From Solitalea agri (GTDB lineage: Bacteria; Bacteroidota; Bacteroidia; Sphingobacteriales; Sphingobacteriaceae), in assembly GCF_023914155.1 (NCBI RefSeq), contig NZ_JAMWYS010000028.1, forward strand, positions 62,001 through 126,000: 64,000 nt of DNA, given 5' to 3'. The notes under the pieces were generated by a model. That model did no database searches. It saw only the letters and a program-made list of their open reading frames with translations, and was not told where the DNA came from. Both the position numbers and the translations under genes were made by a program. This document shows, in pieces, positions 33,484-42,662 of the stretch. Within the stretch, counting starts at the first letter, position 1. The number at the start of each line of letters is the position of its first letter.

Positions 33484-34650
33484 ATGAGATTTTTAAGCTT
33501 TATTAGTTCCGTTTCCCTAGTGTCTTTCTCCTTACTCTTTGAGGTTTCAGAAAGTTGGGCTCAAAATGTTCAAACAGATGGGAGAACTGGCAATTCTATC
33601 ACAACAGCGGTGCCTTTTTTATTGATTGGCCCCGACTCAAGAGCGGGTGGAATGGGCGATGCCGGAGGAGCAACAAGTCCAGATGTGAGCTCAATGCATT
33701 GGAACCCTGCCAAATATGCCTTTTGTGAAAGAAAGGCAGGAGTAGGTTTAGATTACAGTCCATGGCTTCGTTCGTTGGGTATTCAGGATATTACATTGGC
33801 CTATTTATCGGGATATTATAAAATTGATGATCAACAAACTTTGGCATCCTCAATTCGTTATTTTTCACTGGGGGAATTAACTTTTACTGATAACACCGGT
33901 CAAGCGTATGGTCAGTACAGTCCTAATGAATATGCAATAGATGCATCCTATATCCGTAAGCTGAGTGAATACTTTTCGATGGCTATCGCAGCTAGGTTCA
34001 TTCATTCGAATCTAGGTTCCGGAAATATCAGCACGATCGACTATAACCCTGGAAGTGCCTTTGCTTGTGATGTTGCTGTTTACTATAATAAGGATGTTTC
34101 GCTTTTTAATACGGATGCCAATGTTGCCTGGGGAGCCAATATTTCTAATATCGGAACAAAGATGCAGTATGGTACTGAAAAAAACTTTCTGCCTACTAAC
34201 CTAAGACTTTCCGGCGCTACTACATTTAAATTTAACGAAGCAAATTCATTAAGCCTTACGTTAGATATGAATAAGCTTTTGGTGCCCACCAACCCGATTT
34301 ATGATGATCAAGGAAATATTATAGTAGGTGAAGATCCTGATAAAACTGTACCTGAAGGTATTTTCGGTTCCTTTAGTGATGCACCCGGCGGATTTAAAGA
34401 AGAATTGCAGGAAATTAATTTTGCAACCGGTTTAGAATATTGGTATAATGATATAATCGCTCTTCGAACAGGCTACTTCTATGAAAACCCATACAAAGGA
34501 AACAGACAATATGTAACATTGGGAGCAGGTTTAAAGTATGAAGATCTTTGTTTTGACTTCTCTTATTTGATTCCGGGTAAACAAAACAACCCTCTCGAGA
34601 AAACATTAAGGTTTTCTTTGCTCTTTAACTTCGGAAGGAAAAAATCATAG
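33484..34650 (+). CDS. porV: Type IX secretion outer-membrane protein PorV (LptO)
   Basis: A 388-residue beta-barrel (FadL-like 14-strand) protein that shuttles T9SS cargo from the SprA translocon to the PorU attachment complex. The signal peptide ends near ESWAQ. The hallmark N-terminal region contains LLIGPDSRAGGMGDAGGA near residue 45 and MHWNPAKYAF near residue 72. It ends in alternating aromatic beta strands. It is divergent from gldJ. The usual partner porU is not between or beside them. Confidence 0.92.
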   Translation: MRFLSFISSVSLVSFSLLFEVSESWAQNVQTDGRTGNSITTAVPFLLIGPDSRAGGMGDAGGATSPDVSSMHWNPAKYAFCERKAGVGLDYSPWLRSLGIQDITLAYLSGYYKIDDQQTLASSIRYFSLGELTFTDNTGQAYGQYSPNEYAIDASYIRKLSEYFSMAIAARFIHSNLGSGNISTIDYNPGSAFACDVAVYYNKDVSLFNTDANVAWGANISNIGTKMQYGTEKNFLPTNLRLSGATTFKFNEANSLSLTLDMNKLLVPTNPIYDDQGNIIVGEDPDKTVPEGIFGSFSDAPGGFKEELQEINFATGLEYWYNDIIALRTGYFYENPYKGNRQYVTLGAGLKYEDLCFDFSYLIPGKQNNPLEKTLRFSLLFNFGRKKS

Positions 34651-34663
34651 AATTCTATGAAAT

Positions 34664-34693
34664 AAAAAAAGCCAACCGAGGAAAGTTGGCTTT
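34664..34693 (+). terminator. porV terminator
   Basis: AAAGCCAAC and GTTGGCTTT form a 9-bp stem around a 7-base loop. Downstream TTT GGG is short, so efficiency is uncertain. Confidence 0.6.
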
Positions 34694-34921
34694 GGGATAC
34701 TGTAATGTTTGTTTTACCACTGGTAGATGTGAGAAATGTAACATTCAAAATCAATCTGTTTCAAATCTAGCTAGTTAATAAGTTTGGTAGAGTATTTTTT
34801 TTCACAAAATGACTTTTTTGTCATTTTGGTCGTTTAAGGAGTTGATTGTAAATTTATTATAGACGTAATTTGCAAATTCGTATAATTCGTTTAAATGGAG
34901 CTTATATAAATAAATCTAATT

Positions 34922-35167
34922 ATGCTCAATACTGATTTTGATTATCTGGAAACCACTGATGCCAAGTTTAGGTTAAGGATTGCTTTGGAAATAAAACGGG
35001 CCCGTGAAGTGAAGCGCCTTAGCCAAAAGGATTTCTATGAGCTTACAGGAATCAATATTGCCAGGGTTGAAACAGGGAAACAACATCTTTCTGTTAAAAC
35101 ACTTCGAACAATATGCTATACATTGGATATTTCAATGGGAGGGCTTTTTAATTGTATCAGAATCTGA
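34922..35167 (+). CDS. Small XRE-family helix-turn-helix regulator
   Basis: An 81-residue protein made almost wholly of a Cro/C1-type HTH: IKRAREVKRLSQKDFYELTG near residue 25, then INIARVETGKQHLSVKTL and LDISMGGLF at the end. No toxin, peptidase or phage gene is adjacent, and it has its own terminator. Targets are unknown. The 271-base gap upstream is AT-rich, with only the porV terminator recognisable. Confidence 0.75.
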   Translation: MLNTDFDYLETTDAKFRLRIALEIKRAREVKRLSQKDFYELTGINIARVETGKQHLSVKTLRTICYTLDISMGGLFNCIRI

Positions 35168-35176
35168 AATAAAAAC

Positions 35177-35210
35177 AAAAGGGGAAATCACTACACTCCC
35201 CCCCTTTTTT
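35177..35210 (+). terminator. Terminator after the XRE regulator
   Basis: AAAAGGGG pairs with CCCCCTTTT across a ~14-base loop, ending in six T. Confidence 0.65.
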
Positions 35211-35232
35211 GTTAAGCAGCTGACATTAACAC

Positions 35233-35829
35233 TTATTTGTAAAGTAAATCAAACTCGATTGTAATTTCATTACCTGTTTTCAAAAACTCCAATAAAATAG
35301 TTGGGGGTTGCACCGCGAAATCAAGCATTTTTATTTCTTTCGTTCCTTTAATCCTAATTGAGTTGTTAGCTGTTTCAGCTGTAACTTTTACCGGAAGTTC
35401 TTTTCTTACGCCATGAATAGTAACAATTGCAATAGCATCTATAACCGCTTTTGGTCCGATGATATTAATTGCTTTAACCTGTTTTAATGATATTGTTATC
35501 TCAGAATATTTGTCAGCTTCTAGGGAACTCCAAATACGGCCATCCATTACATCATCATAATAAGCTCCCTTTTCATCAATGCTTCGAATCGATTTTGAAG
35601 AGATCTTCAAACTTAAACTTTGGATAGTTTTAAAGCTGGATTTATCTGTTAATGCAATTAAGTCTCCTGATTTGTTATCACATTGCGCTGTCCAGTCATG
35701 AACACTTGAGGTGCCATGTATTAGTACCTTGCTTTCTTTAGCAGAAAGTTTTAGCGCAGGCTGTTGGGCGTAAGAATTAAGAGAAGTTAGTAAGAAAGCG
35801 ATTAAGGTGATGAGTGTGAATTTGTGCAT
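35233..35829 (-). CDS. Exported YceI-family lipocalin-like protein
   Basis: A 198-residue periplasmic protein with a signal peptide ending near NSYAQQ. The YceI beta-barrel fold binds isoprenoid-type lipids in characterised members. Diagnostic segments are SVHDWTAQC near residue 42, ISSKSIRSIDEKGAYYDDVM near residue 77, and KVTAETANNSIRIKG near residue 148. It is monocistronic. The ligand is unknown. Confidence 0.85.
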   Translation of the reverse strand: MHKFTLITLIAFLLTSLNSYAQQPALKLSAKESKVLIHGTSSVHDWTAQCDNKSGDLIALTDKSSFKTIQSLSLKISSKSIRSIDEKGAYYDDVMDGRIWSSLEADKYSEITISLKQVKAINIIGPKAVIDAIAIVTIHGVRKELPVKVTAETANNSIRIKGTKEIKMLDFAVQPPTILLEFLKTGNEITIEFDLLYK

Positions 35830-35941
35830 AATTACTATTGATTATTATTGTTCTACAAAAGACCCAATAATTACCTAATAGTATTATGATGTAAATCATA
35901 GTTATTTTGCCAGCTTTTTTGAAGATGAGTTTTGGAGTAAT

Positions 35942-35972
35942 AAAAAACCGGCTTACTTCCCAGTAAGCCGGC
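35942..35972 (-). terminator. Isolated terminator-like hairpin in a 399-base gap
   Basis: CCGGCTTAC and GTAAGCCGG pair perfectly (9 bp, 6-base loop), followed by TTTTTTA on the minus strand. No gene lies just upstream on that strand; the amidase gene ends 257 bases away. It could end a small RNA. The rest of 35830-36228 shows no supportable gene. Confidence 0.6.
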
Positions 35973-36228
35973 ATCCAATCCAATGTATATGAAGAAAATA
36001 CTGTTCTTTTTGACATCACAAATGTCATGTTACTATATTAATTGAGTGTTAAATTCTCGTAATAATGTTATGATTTTTTAGATTACTTAATATTTCATAT
36101 AAACAGTTGCATATAAAAAACTGATTGATTAATTCACAAATGGTTTTTATTCCAGTTTATTCTGTTGTCTATGTCCAAATTTTAAATAGTTCATAGGATG
36201 GATGTGAATATTTAAAACTTTTAAGCGG

Positions 36229-37041
36229 TTAATATTTTTTATACAGATTGTTAAGAATCATTTTGGTCGAATCGGTAACAACAGGACCAATATCGGTTTG
36301 TATAAAATGTCTTTTAAATGCTATTACCGCAGCATTTGAATCTCGGGTGTCGTATCCTATTATGTGTAATGCTTGTTTAATATTAAAACCTGTAGGTACG
36401 GTATCTAAAGGCAACGAATACCAAAGTCCATATCCTTTGTCGGCGAGTTTTTTCCATGGAAATAATTCACTTGGGTCGGGTTTACGAACTGGGGCAATAT
36501 CTGCGTGGCCGATAAAATTGGCTGCTGGAATATTATAGGTTTTCTTAAGTTTTTCCAGCAAAATTAACAAACTATTAATTTGAGCTTCTGAAAATGGTTC
36601 TTTGCCATTATTGTCCAATTCGATACCGATTGACGTTGAGTTGATATCTGTACAAGCTCCCCAACGAGCATTGCCCGCATGCCAGGCACGTAAATAATCA
36701 TTTAGCATATGAACCACTTTTCCATCCTTGCTAACAACATAATGGGCACTCACCTGAGTTTTAGTAAGAGTAAAGGTTTTTATGGTTTGCGCCAATGAAT
36801 CTTGCGCCGTATGGTGGATAATTACATAATTAGGTTTACGTAGATTAAAATTTACTGTAGAGATCCATTCTGATGAAGGAATTGAATCAGATGCAAATGG
36901 TTCTGTTTGTTTTAATGTTTTTATTAAGGCTTTAAGTTGTTGTTTATATGCTTTTTTACTTTCGGCATATTTATCCGAGCAGGAAGCTATCAGCAATAAC
37001 GTAGTTAAAAGAAATAAGTATTTGTAATGGTCGAATTTCAT
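36229..37041 (-). CDS. Lipoprotein N-acetylmuramoyl-L-alanine amidase (Amidase_2)
   Basis: A 270-residue amidase that cleaves between MurNAc and the stem peptide. It is a probable lipoprotein (lipobox LLIASCSD near residue 22). Zinc ligands sit in YVIIHHTAQDS near residue 75 and in NFIGHADIAPVRKPDP near residue 177, which also has the catalytic Lys. SIGIELDNNGKEPF near residue 138 is typical of AmpD-like enzymes. A C-terminal helical extension (DTRDSNAAVIAFKRHFIQTD) resembles the peptidoglycan-binding tail of AmiD. Its likely role is wall recycling. Confidence 0.9.
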   Translation of the reverse strand: MKFDHYKYLFLLTTLLLIASCSDKYAESKKAYKQQLKALIKTLKQTEPFASDSIPSSEWISTVNFNLRKPNYVIIHHTAQDSLAQTIKTFTLTKTQVSAHYVVSKDGKVVHMLNDYLRAWHAGNARWGACTDINSTSIGIELDNNGKEPFSEAQINSLLILLEKLKKTYNIPAANFIGHADIAPVRKPDPSELFPWKKLADKGYGLWYSLPLDTVPTGFNIKQALHIIGYDTRDSNAAVIAFKRHFIQTDIGPVVTDSTKMILNNLYKKY

Positions 37042-37143
37042 ATGAAATAAGTATTTGATCTGAAATTAGTGATTAGAATTAACAGAAGAAATCAGGGAGC
37101 AATAGGTATTTGAGATACTTTAAGTCCTATTTAAAACTAGCAT

Positions 37144-37172
37144 ATAAAAATGGCCCGCTATTTGAGCGAGCC
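37144..37172 (-). terminator. gltX terminator
   Basis: GGCTCGCT and AGCGGGCC pair (one G-T) around CAAAT and are followed by ATTTTTAT on the minus strand. Confidence 0.75.
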
Positions 37173-37194
37173 AAATCTTTTTAAAGTTGCTTTA

Positions 37195-38712
37195 TTATTC
37201 TGCTAATAAATCAAGGAAATGATTTACGCGCTCAATGGTTTCTTCTTTACCAATTAAAGCAGCAATATCGAATACTGCTGGTCCAAATTTTCCACCCACC
37301 AGCATAATTCTAAAGGGCAGCATCACATCGCCAATTTTTAATCCTTTTTCAGCGGCCAATGCCTTAAACTCATTTTCTAGATCAGTTGAATTCCAGGCTG
37401 GAGATTGTGAAAAGGCTACTGTTAACGCTTTGAAGAAATCAGTTTTATCCTGATTCCATTTAGGTTTTACTGCATCTGTATCAAATTCATACGGACGACG
37501 GAAAAAGAAAGATGCCTGTTGCCAGAAATCGGAGATCAAAACGCAACGTTCTTTTACAAGGGCAATAACACTGTCAAGATAATTCTCATCAGAAATCACA
37601 ATACCATTGTTGTCCAACACCTCATTAAATAGTGTTCTTAAGTCAGTAATAGAAGTTCGTTTTATCCATTCGGCGTTATACCATTTGGCTTTTTCAAAAT
37701 CAAACTTGGCTCCTGCTTTGCTCACTCGTTCAATTGAAAACTTTTTAATCATTTCTTCCAATGAAAAAACCTCCTGATCAGTTCCATCGTTCCAGCCAAG
37801 CATTACCAATAAGTTAATGAAAGCCTCAGGCATAAATCCTAATTCTCTAAAACCTTTAGTTAGGTCGCCAGTTTTAGGGTCGGTCCAGTTCATGGCGTAA
37901 ACTGGAAATCCCAAACGATCTCCATCGCGTTTACTTAATTTGCCATTTCCATCTGGTTTTAAAATCAATGGTAAATGCGCCCATTGAGGCATATCGGCTT
38001 CCCATCCAAGATATTTCCATAATAAAATATGAACAGGAGCAGATGGTAACCACTCTTCACCACGAAACGCATGTGAAATCTTCATCAAATAGTCATCTAC
38101 AACCACAGCTAAGTGATAAGTAGGCATTCCGTCGGCTTTTAACAATACTTTGTCGTCAACCAGGTTCGTGTCGAAACTTACCTCAGCGCGAATCATATCG
38201 TTAAAGGTGACAGTTTCGTTTTTAGGCATCTTGATCCGCACAACATGAGGTGTGCCTTGTTCTATTAATCGCTTAACCTCATCGGCAGGAAGCGACAATG
38301 AGTTGCGCATTTCATGACGATAATCGTGACCATATTGGAAATTCGGGATTGTTTCTCTTTTTGCAGTAAGCTCTTCAGGAGTGTCAAACGCATAATAAGC
38401 ATAACCGCTATTAACCAACTGTTCGGCGTACTGACGATAAATGGGTTTTCGTTCACTTTGGCGATAAGGGCTGAAAGGACCGCCCTGTTGCGGACCTTCA
38501 TCAGGATTTAACCCGCACCATTTCAAACACTCAACAATGTATTCTTCAGCACCCTCCACATAACGGGTTTGATCGGTATCTTCAATACGTAATACAAACT
38601 CACCATTATGGTGTTTGGCAAATAAATAATTAAACAAAACAGTGCGTACACCACCAAGGTGCAGCCCTCCGGTTGGACTCGGAGCAAAGCGAACTCGTAC
38701 TTTAGTAGCCAT
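37195..38712 (-). CDS. gltX: Glutamate-tRNA ligase
   Basis: A class I aminoacyl-tRNA synthetase of about 505 residues charging tRNA-Glu (or also tRNA-Gln in organisms using the amidotransferase route). The HIGH-type motif is PSPTGGLHLGGVRT near the N-terminus, and the KMSKS-type motif is NGKLSKRDGD near residue 262. I chose the ATG at 38712 (MATKVRVRFAPSPTG); an upstream ATG would add 16 unusual residues and crowd the promoter. The anticodon-binding helical domain forms the C-terminal third. Confidence 0.95.
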   Translation of the reverse strand: MATKVRVRFAPSPTGGLHLGGVRTVLFNYLFAKHHNGEFVLRIEDTDQTRYVEGAEEYIVECLKWCGLNPDEGPQQGGPFSPYRQSERKPIYRQYAEQLVNSGYAYYAFDTPEELTAKRETIPNFQYGHDYRHEMRNSLSLPADEVKRLIEQGTPHVVRIKMPKNETVTFNDMIRAEVSFDTNLVDDKVLLKADGMPTYHLAVVVDDYLMKISHAFRGEEWLPSAPVHILLWKYLGWEADMPQWAHLPLILKPDGNGKLSKRDGDRLGFPVYAMNWTDPKTGDLTKGFRELGFMPEAFINLLVMLGWNDGTDQEVFSLEEMIKKFSIERVSKAGAKFDFEKAKWYNAEWIKRTSITDLRTLFNEVLDNNGIVISDENYLDSVIALVKERCVLISDFWQQASFFFRRPYEFDTDAVKPKWNQDKTDFFKALTVAFSQSPAWNSTDLENEFKALAAEKGLKIGDVMLPFRIMLVGGKFGPAVFDIAALIGKEETIERVNHFLDLLAE

Positions 38713-38773
38713 AAAATTTTCGGGGATAAAAGAATTGATAAAATTTAGTTCATCTTTCAATTCTAAATCGGCG

Positions 38774-38781
38774 CAAATATA
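38774..38781 (-). promoter_or_regulatory. -7 promoter element for gltX
   Basis: Minus strand TATATTTG matches TAnnTTTG exactly and lies 61 bases before the chosen gltX start. Confidence 0.5.
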
Positions 38782-38890
38782 CCTTAAATTATCCTCACGC
38801 CGTTTTAATCAAAGAGACAATTTGAGGCATATTCCTCACAATTATTCATTTTAAAATGGTAGTTCGGGTAGGTTTTGTAATTTGGCATTA

Positions 38891-40093
38891 ATGAGAATGG
38901 ATGTATACAGCCAAAAAAGGCGCTGGAAATTACTGTTACTACTTTTTGCTCTTTCAATAGGCGTTATGTCGTTGATGTATACGAACTATTTGGTACGGTC
39001 GATGGCTGAAAGCGAACGACGCAATGCTGAACTATGGGCCTTAAGTACCAAGCTTAAGATTGAAGCGGAAGATGAACACTTTCTGGATTTCTTAACGGAG
39101 ATTCAGAATAAGTATACGCAGATCCCAGCCATAATTGCCGATACGCACGATAAGATTTTGGCCTACAAAGAGCTGGATTCATTAAAAACAAATAACCCAA
39201 ATGACAAGAGCCGCAGTTATGATCCTAAATACTTTACAGAGCAATTAGCAATAATGAAGGAGCAGCATGTTCCTATAATTATTTCCATTGGCAGTGGTGA
39301 TGAGTTGTATGTTTATTATAAAGATTCGGAATTGCTTACTTCATTAAAGTATTATCCATATAGGCAACTAACCGGTATAACAGTGTTCTTAATACTTGCG
39401 TACCTGGCATTTAGTTCGTCTAGACGCTCGGAACAAAACCAGGTTTGGGTAGGAATGGCTAAGGAAACAGCCCATCAACTAGGAACCCCAATATCTTCAA
39501 TCATGGCATGGATTGAACTTTTAAAAGAAAAGTATGGAGAAAAAGACGTGGAATTGCTCGATGAGATGGAAAATGATGTCACGCGTTTGCAAATTATTGC
39601 TGATCGATTTTCTAAAATCGGCTCTGCTCCAGTTTTAGAAAAACACAATGTGAAGGAGGTGGTTCGTAATTTTATCGATTATCTCGAAAAACGGATTTCC
39701 AAAAAAATTAAGTTTGAGGTAAATGGCGATCCAGTTGGGGCTGAGCTCAGTGTGCCTTTATTTGAATGGGTGATTGAAAATTTATGCAAAAACGCAGTGA
39801 ATGCAATTGGGACTAATGAAGGGAAAATTTCATTGAACGTGTCTCAAAACAAAACCCATGTTTATATTGATATTACTGATACAGGAATGGGAATTCCAAA
39901 GTCGAAGTTTGAAACGGTTTTTCAACCTGGATACACCACTCGCAAGCGTGGTTGGGGTCTTGGCCTTTCGTTAACACGCCGTATCGTTGAAAATTATCAC
40001 AAGGGACAGGTTTTTGTTAAGGATTCGGAGCTTGGCAAAGGAACCACCTTTAGAGTGATATTAAACGCAGGTCGTGAAAAACCTACAGCTTAA
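38891..40093 (+). CDS. Membrane sensor histidine kinase
   Basis: A kinase of about 400 residues with two membrane helices (residues ~14-34 and ~160-178) enclosing a ~120-residue periplasmic sensor region. H-box: AKETAHQLGTPISSIMAW. N-box: VIENLCKNAVNAIG. G-boxes: DTGMGIPKSKF and GWGLGLSLTRRIVE. There is no receiver partner next door. The frame is open to a TTG at 38882, but ATGs at 38891 and 38897 are better starts. The location beside tsaE and ald, with porX 6.5 kb on, makes a link to PorX thinkable but unproven. Confidence 0.88.
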   Translation: MRMDVYSQKRRWKLLLLLFALSIGVMSLMYTNYLVRSMAESERRNAELWALSTKLKIEAEDEHFLDFLTEIQNKYTQIPAIIADTHDKILAYKELDSLKTNNPNDKSRSYDPKYFTEQLAIMKEQHVPIIISIGSGDELYVYYKDSELLTSLKYYPYRQLTGITVFLILAYLAFSSSRRSEQNQVWVGMAKETAHQLGTPISSIMAWIELLKEKYGEKDVELLDEMENDVTRLQIIADRFSKIGSAPVLEKHNVKEVVRNFIDYLEKRISKKIKFEVNGDPVGAELSVPLFEWVIENLCKNAVNAIGTNEGKISLNVSQNKTHVYIDITDTGMGIPKSKFETVFQPGYTTRKRGWGLGLSLTRRIVENYHKGQVFVKDSELGKGTTFRVILNAGREKPTA

Positions 40094-40146
40094 ATCCTCC
40101 AAGTGTTTCTTATTTTTGCAACCCTGGGTTAATAATATAGGTATTG

Positions 40147-40581
40147 ATGGAACAACTAATAGAACTGAAAATTGATAATATCGACTTACTCCCTAATGCA
40201 GCAAAACAACTCATTAGTTTTGCGAACTCTGACCGCGTGATTATTTTCAATGGAGATTTGGGAGCAGGGAAAACCACTTTTATAAAAGATATTTGTAAAG
40301 AGTTGGGCGTAGACGAAATCGTTTCAAGTCCTACTTTTTCGTTAGTTAATCAATATGATGGGAATGAATTCATTGTTTATCATTTTGATTTTTACAGGTT
40401 GAAAAATGAAATGGAAGCTTTTGACATGGGTTATGAAGAGTATTTCTATAGCGGAAATTATTGTTTTGTAGAATGGCCTTCAAAAATTCCCAATCTACTT
40501 CCTGAACAATATACCGAAGTAATAATCAAAGAGCAGGAAAATGGTGTCCGAAATATCCAATTTATTAAGCATGGGCGGTAG
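40147..40581 (+). CDS. tsaE: tRNA threonylcarbamoyladenosine biosynthesis ATPase TsaE
   Basis: A 144-residue P-loop ATPase that works with TsaB and TsaD in making t6A at position 37 of ANN-decoding tRNAs. Walker A is NGDLGAGKTTFIKDI near residue 38. SSPTFSLVNQYDG near residue 61 and HFDFYRL near residue 80 are family signatures, and FVEWPSKI near residue 107 is Walker-B-like. The ATG at 40147 is preferred over the TTG just before it. It lies between the histidine kinase and ald. Confidence 0.93.
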   Translation: MEQLIELKIDNIDLLPNAAKQLISFANSDRVIIFNGDLGAGKTTFIKDICKELGVDEIVSSPTFSLVNQYDGNEFIVYHFDFYRLKNEMEAFDMGYEEYFYSGNYCFVEWPSKIPNLLPEQYTEVIIKEQENGVRNIQFIKHGR

Positions 40582-40712
40582 TTGTGCGCTAATTTTCATT
40601 GTTTAATAGATCAATTGTCGTTCAATAGGGTATTATTGCTTTCAATATTAATCTCCGAACTATTATTTTACTATTTTTGATGTTAGGGTTAATTTATATT
40701 TAGAGATAATTG

Positions 40713-41939
40713 ATGAGTTCAACATCCATGCAGGGGTTTAGTGAAGTGGCCAAACAGGCACTTTTGCAACCACAAGAGTCATTGCTGAAGCTTAAGCAAA
40801 AGAAACAAGAATTAGTTATTGCTATCCCCAAAGAAACGTCTTTTCAGGAAAAACGAATTGCAATTACCCCGTCTTCTGTTGAAGTGCTGGTAAATAATGG
40901 TCACGAAGTGCATGTGGAGGCCGGAGCTGGCGAAGGAGCGCGATTTTCGGATAAAAAGTATAGTGATGCAGGCGCCCAGATCATTTATGACCGCAAAACG
41001 TTGTTTCAGTCTGATGTTTTAATGAAGGTGGCCCCACCTTCAATGGCTGAGATCGAACTCATGAAACCCGGACAAACCTTAATTTCAGCCTTAAACGTAT
41101 CGAGCCTTAAAGTTGAAACTGTCAAAGCCTTGGTAGCAAAGAAAATAACTGCGCTTGGATATGAATATATGAAGGACGATGACGGTAGTTATATGGTCGT
41201 TCGTTCAATGAGTGAAATTGTGGGAAACACAGCTATCCTTATCGCAGCCGAATACCTTAGCAATAGTAAACATGGCAAGGGTATGATGTTTGGTGGGGTA
41301 ACCGGTATTCCTTCTACCGAAGTTGTGATCTTAGGAGCAGGAACAGTAGGTGAATTTGCAGCAAGAGCAGCGCTTTCCTTAGGTTGTGAAGTTAAAGTAT
41401 TCGACGACTCGTTGTATCGTTTGCGTCGTTTGCAAGGCAATCTTAATCAGCGTGTATTTACATCTGTAATTCAGCCCAAAGTTTTATTAAAAGCATTAAA
41501 AACCTGTGATGTGGCCATTGGAGCGATCAGAGCTAAAAACGGATCTGTTCCTTGCGTGGTTAATGCCGAAATGGTTGGACAAATGCCTGCCGATTCGGTA
41601 ATTATTGATGTAAGCATTGATCAGGGTGGTTGCTTCGAAACATCGCATGTCACCAATCATGATGTGCCGGTATTTATGAAAAATAATGTTATTCATTATT
41701 GTGTTCCAAATATTGCTTCTAGAGTAGCCCGGACGGCCTCCTATGCATTAACCAATATTTTCACCCCGATTTTGTTGGATCTTGGCGATCATGGAGGTAT
41801 CAAAAACTTGCTCTGGAGCAGACCAGGGGTTCGACATGGCGTTTATATTTATCAGGGCCATTTAACCAATAAATATATGGCCGAACATTTTAATATTCCA
41901 TTTAAAGACCTTGATTTATTAGTTGCTGCTCAAGTTTAA
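40713..41939 (+). CDS. ald: Alanine dehydrogenase
   Basis: A 408-residue NAD-dependent enzyme interconverting L-alanine with pyruvate and ammonia. IPKETSFQEKRIAITPSSV near residue 34 is the pyruvate-binding N-terminal motif. The Rossmann motif is VILGAGTVGEFAARAA near residue 205, and VIIDVSIDQGGCFETS near residue 298 contains the catalytic Asp. It is about 30 residues longer at the N-terminus than the B. subtilis enzyme, as usual in Bacteroidota. The dipeptidase gene follows after three bases. Confidence 0.93.
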   Translation: MSSTSMQGFSEVAKQALLQPQESLLKLKQKKQELVIAIPKETSFQEKRIAITPSSVEVLVNNGHEVHVEAGAGEGARFSDKKYSDAGAQIIYDRKTLFQSDVLMKVAPPSMAEIELMKPGQTLISALNVSSLKVETVKALVAKKITALGYEYMKDDDGSYMVVRSMSEIVGNTAILIAAEYLSNSKHGKGMMFGGVTGIPSTEVVILGAGTVGEFAARAALSLGCEVKVFDDSLYRLRRLQGNLNQRVFTSVIQPKVLLKALKTCDVAIGAIRAKNGSVPCVVNAEMVGQMPADSVIIDVSIDQGGCFETSHVTNHDVPVFMKNNVIHYCVPNIASRVARTASYALTNIFTPILLDLGDHGGIKNLLWSRPGVRHGVYIYQGHLTNKYMAEHFNIPFKDLDLLVAAQV

Positions 41940-41942
41940 TCA

Positions 41943-42662
41943 TTGAAATTGACGAAGGAATTTTTTGCATTACCCCTTATTGCATTATTTTTCAGTGGTC
42001 CCGGATTTTGTCAGGATGTACCTCAGAATAAATATGGACTGAAAGTAGTTGCCAATATTGGTTTGTATCAGCAACAGGTGAACAATGACTCGGCAAAGGC
42101 ATTGATAGAGATTCAAAAAGAAATCCCCAACATTGCTTTGGATATACGTTATGCATCAACCAATAATTTTATGCACGAAAAGATGTATAATCTAGCCAAA
42201 GCTTATACCCGCTTACCAGTTTTGAGTGCACTGAAAAATGTGCAGAAAGAATTAAATGAAAAGGGTTTGGGTCTTAAAATTTTTGATGCATATCGTCCGT
42301 ATACTATCACAGTTGCATTTTATGAAAAGCAGAAAGACTCGATATTTGTGGCTACACCATGGAAAGGCTCACGCCATAATCGTGGATGTGCCATCGATCT
42401 AACAATTATCAATCTTAAAAATGGTAAAGAACTGGAAATGCCCACGCCATTTGATGATTTTACCGAGAAAGCCAATACTGATTATCCTCATCTTCCTAAA
42501 AAAGTTATTGAAAACAGGCAGTTGTTAAAAGACATAATGACAAAAAATGGATTTACCGCTTATAAAGATGAGTGGTGGCATTTTGATTTTAACGGCTGGA
42601 AGGAGTTTGACGTAACAGATATTAGTTTTGAAGATCTACAGCGGCTTCAAACACTCAATTAA
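41943..42662 (+). CDS. Exported D-alanyl-D-alanine dipeptidase (VanX/DdpX type, M15D)
   Basis: A 239-residue zinc dipeptidase with a signal peptide ending near GFCQD, so periplasmic. Substrate-binding Arg is in FDAYRPYT near residue 119. Zinc ligands are the His and Asp in GSRHNRGCAIDLT near residue 141 and the His in DEWWHFDFNG near residue 210, whose Glu is the catalytic base. Translation starts at TTG three bases after ald. Periplasmic location suggests use of wall-derived D-Ala-D-Ala rather than vancomycin resistance; no vanH, vanA or vanRS is nearby. Confidence 0.88.
   Translation: MKLTKEFFALPLIALFFSGPGFCQDVPQNKYGLKVVANIGLYQQQVNNDSAKALIEIQKEIPNIALDIRYASTNNFMHEKMYNLAKAYTRLPVLSALKNVQKELNEKGLGLKIFDAYRPYTITVAFYEKQKDSIFVATPWKGSRHNRGCAIDLTIINLKNGKELEMPTPFDDFTEKANTDYPHLPKKVIENRQLLKDIMTKNGFTAYKDEWWHFDFNGWKEFDVTDISFEDLQRLQTLN

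Noticed and set aside
35777-36028. 83-codon minus-strand ORF over the YceI start
   Set aside because: It reads through a terminator hairpin and overlaps the YceI gene start; nothing supports translation.
41943-42662. Vancomycin resistance locus
   Set aside because: Only the dipeptidase is present, with a signal peptide and beside ald; vanH, vanA and vanRS are absent.
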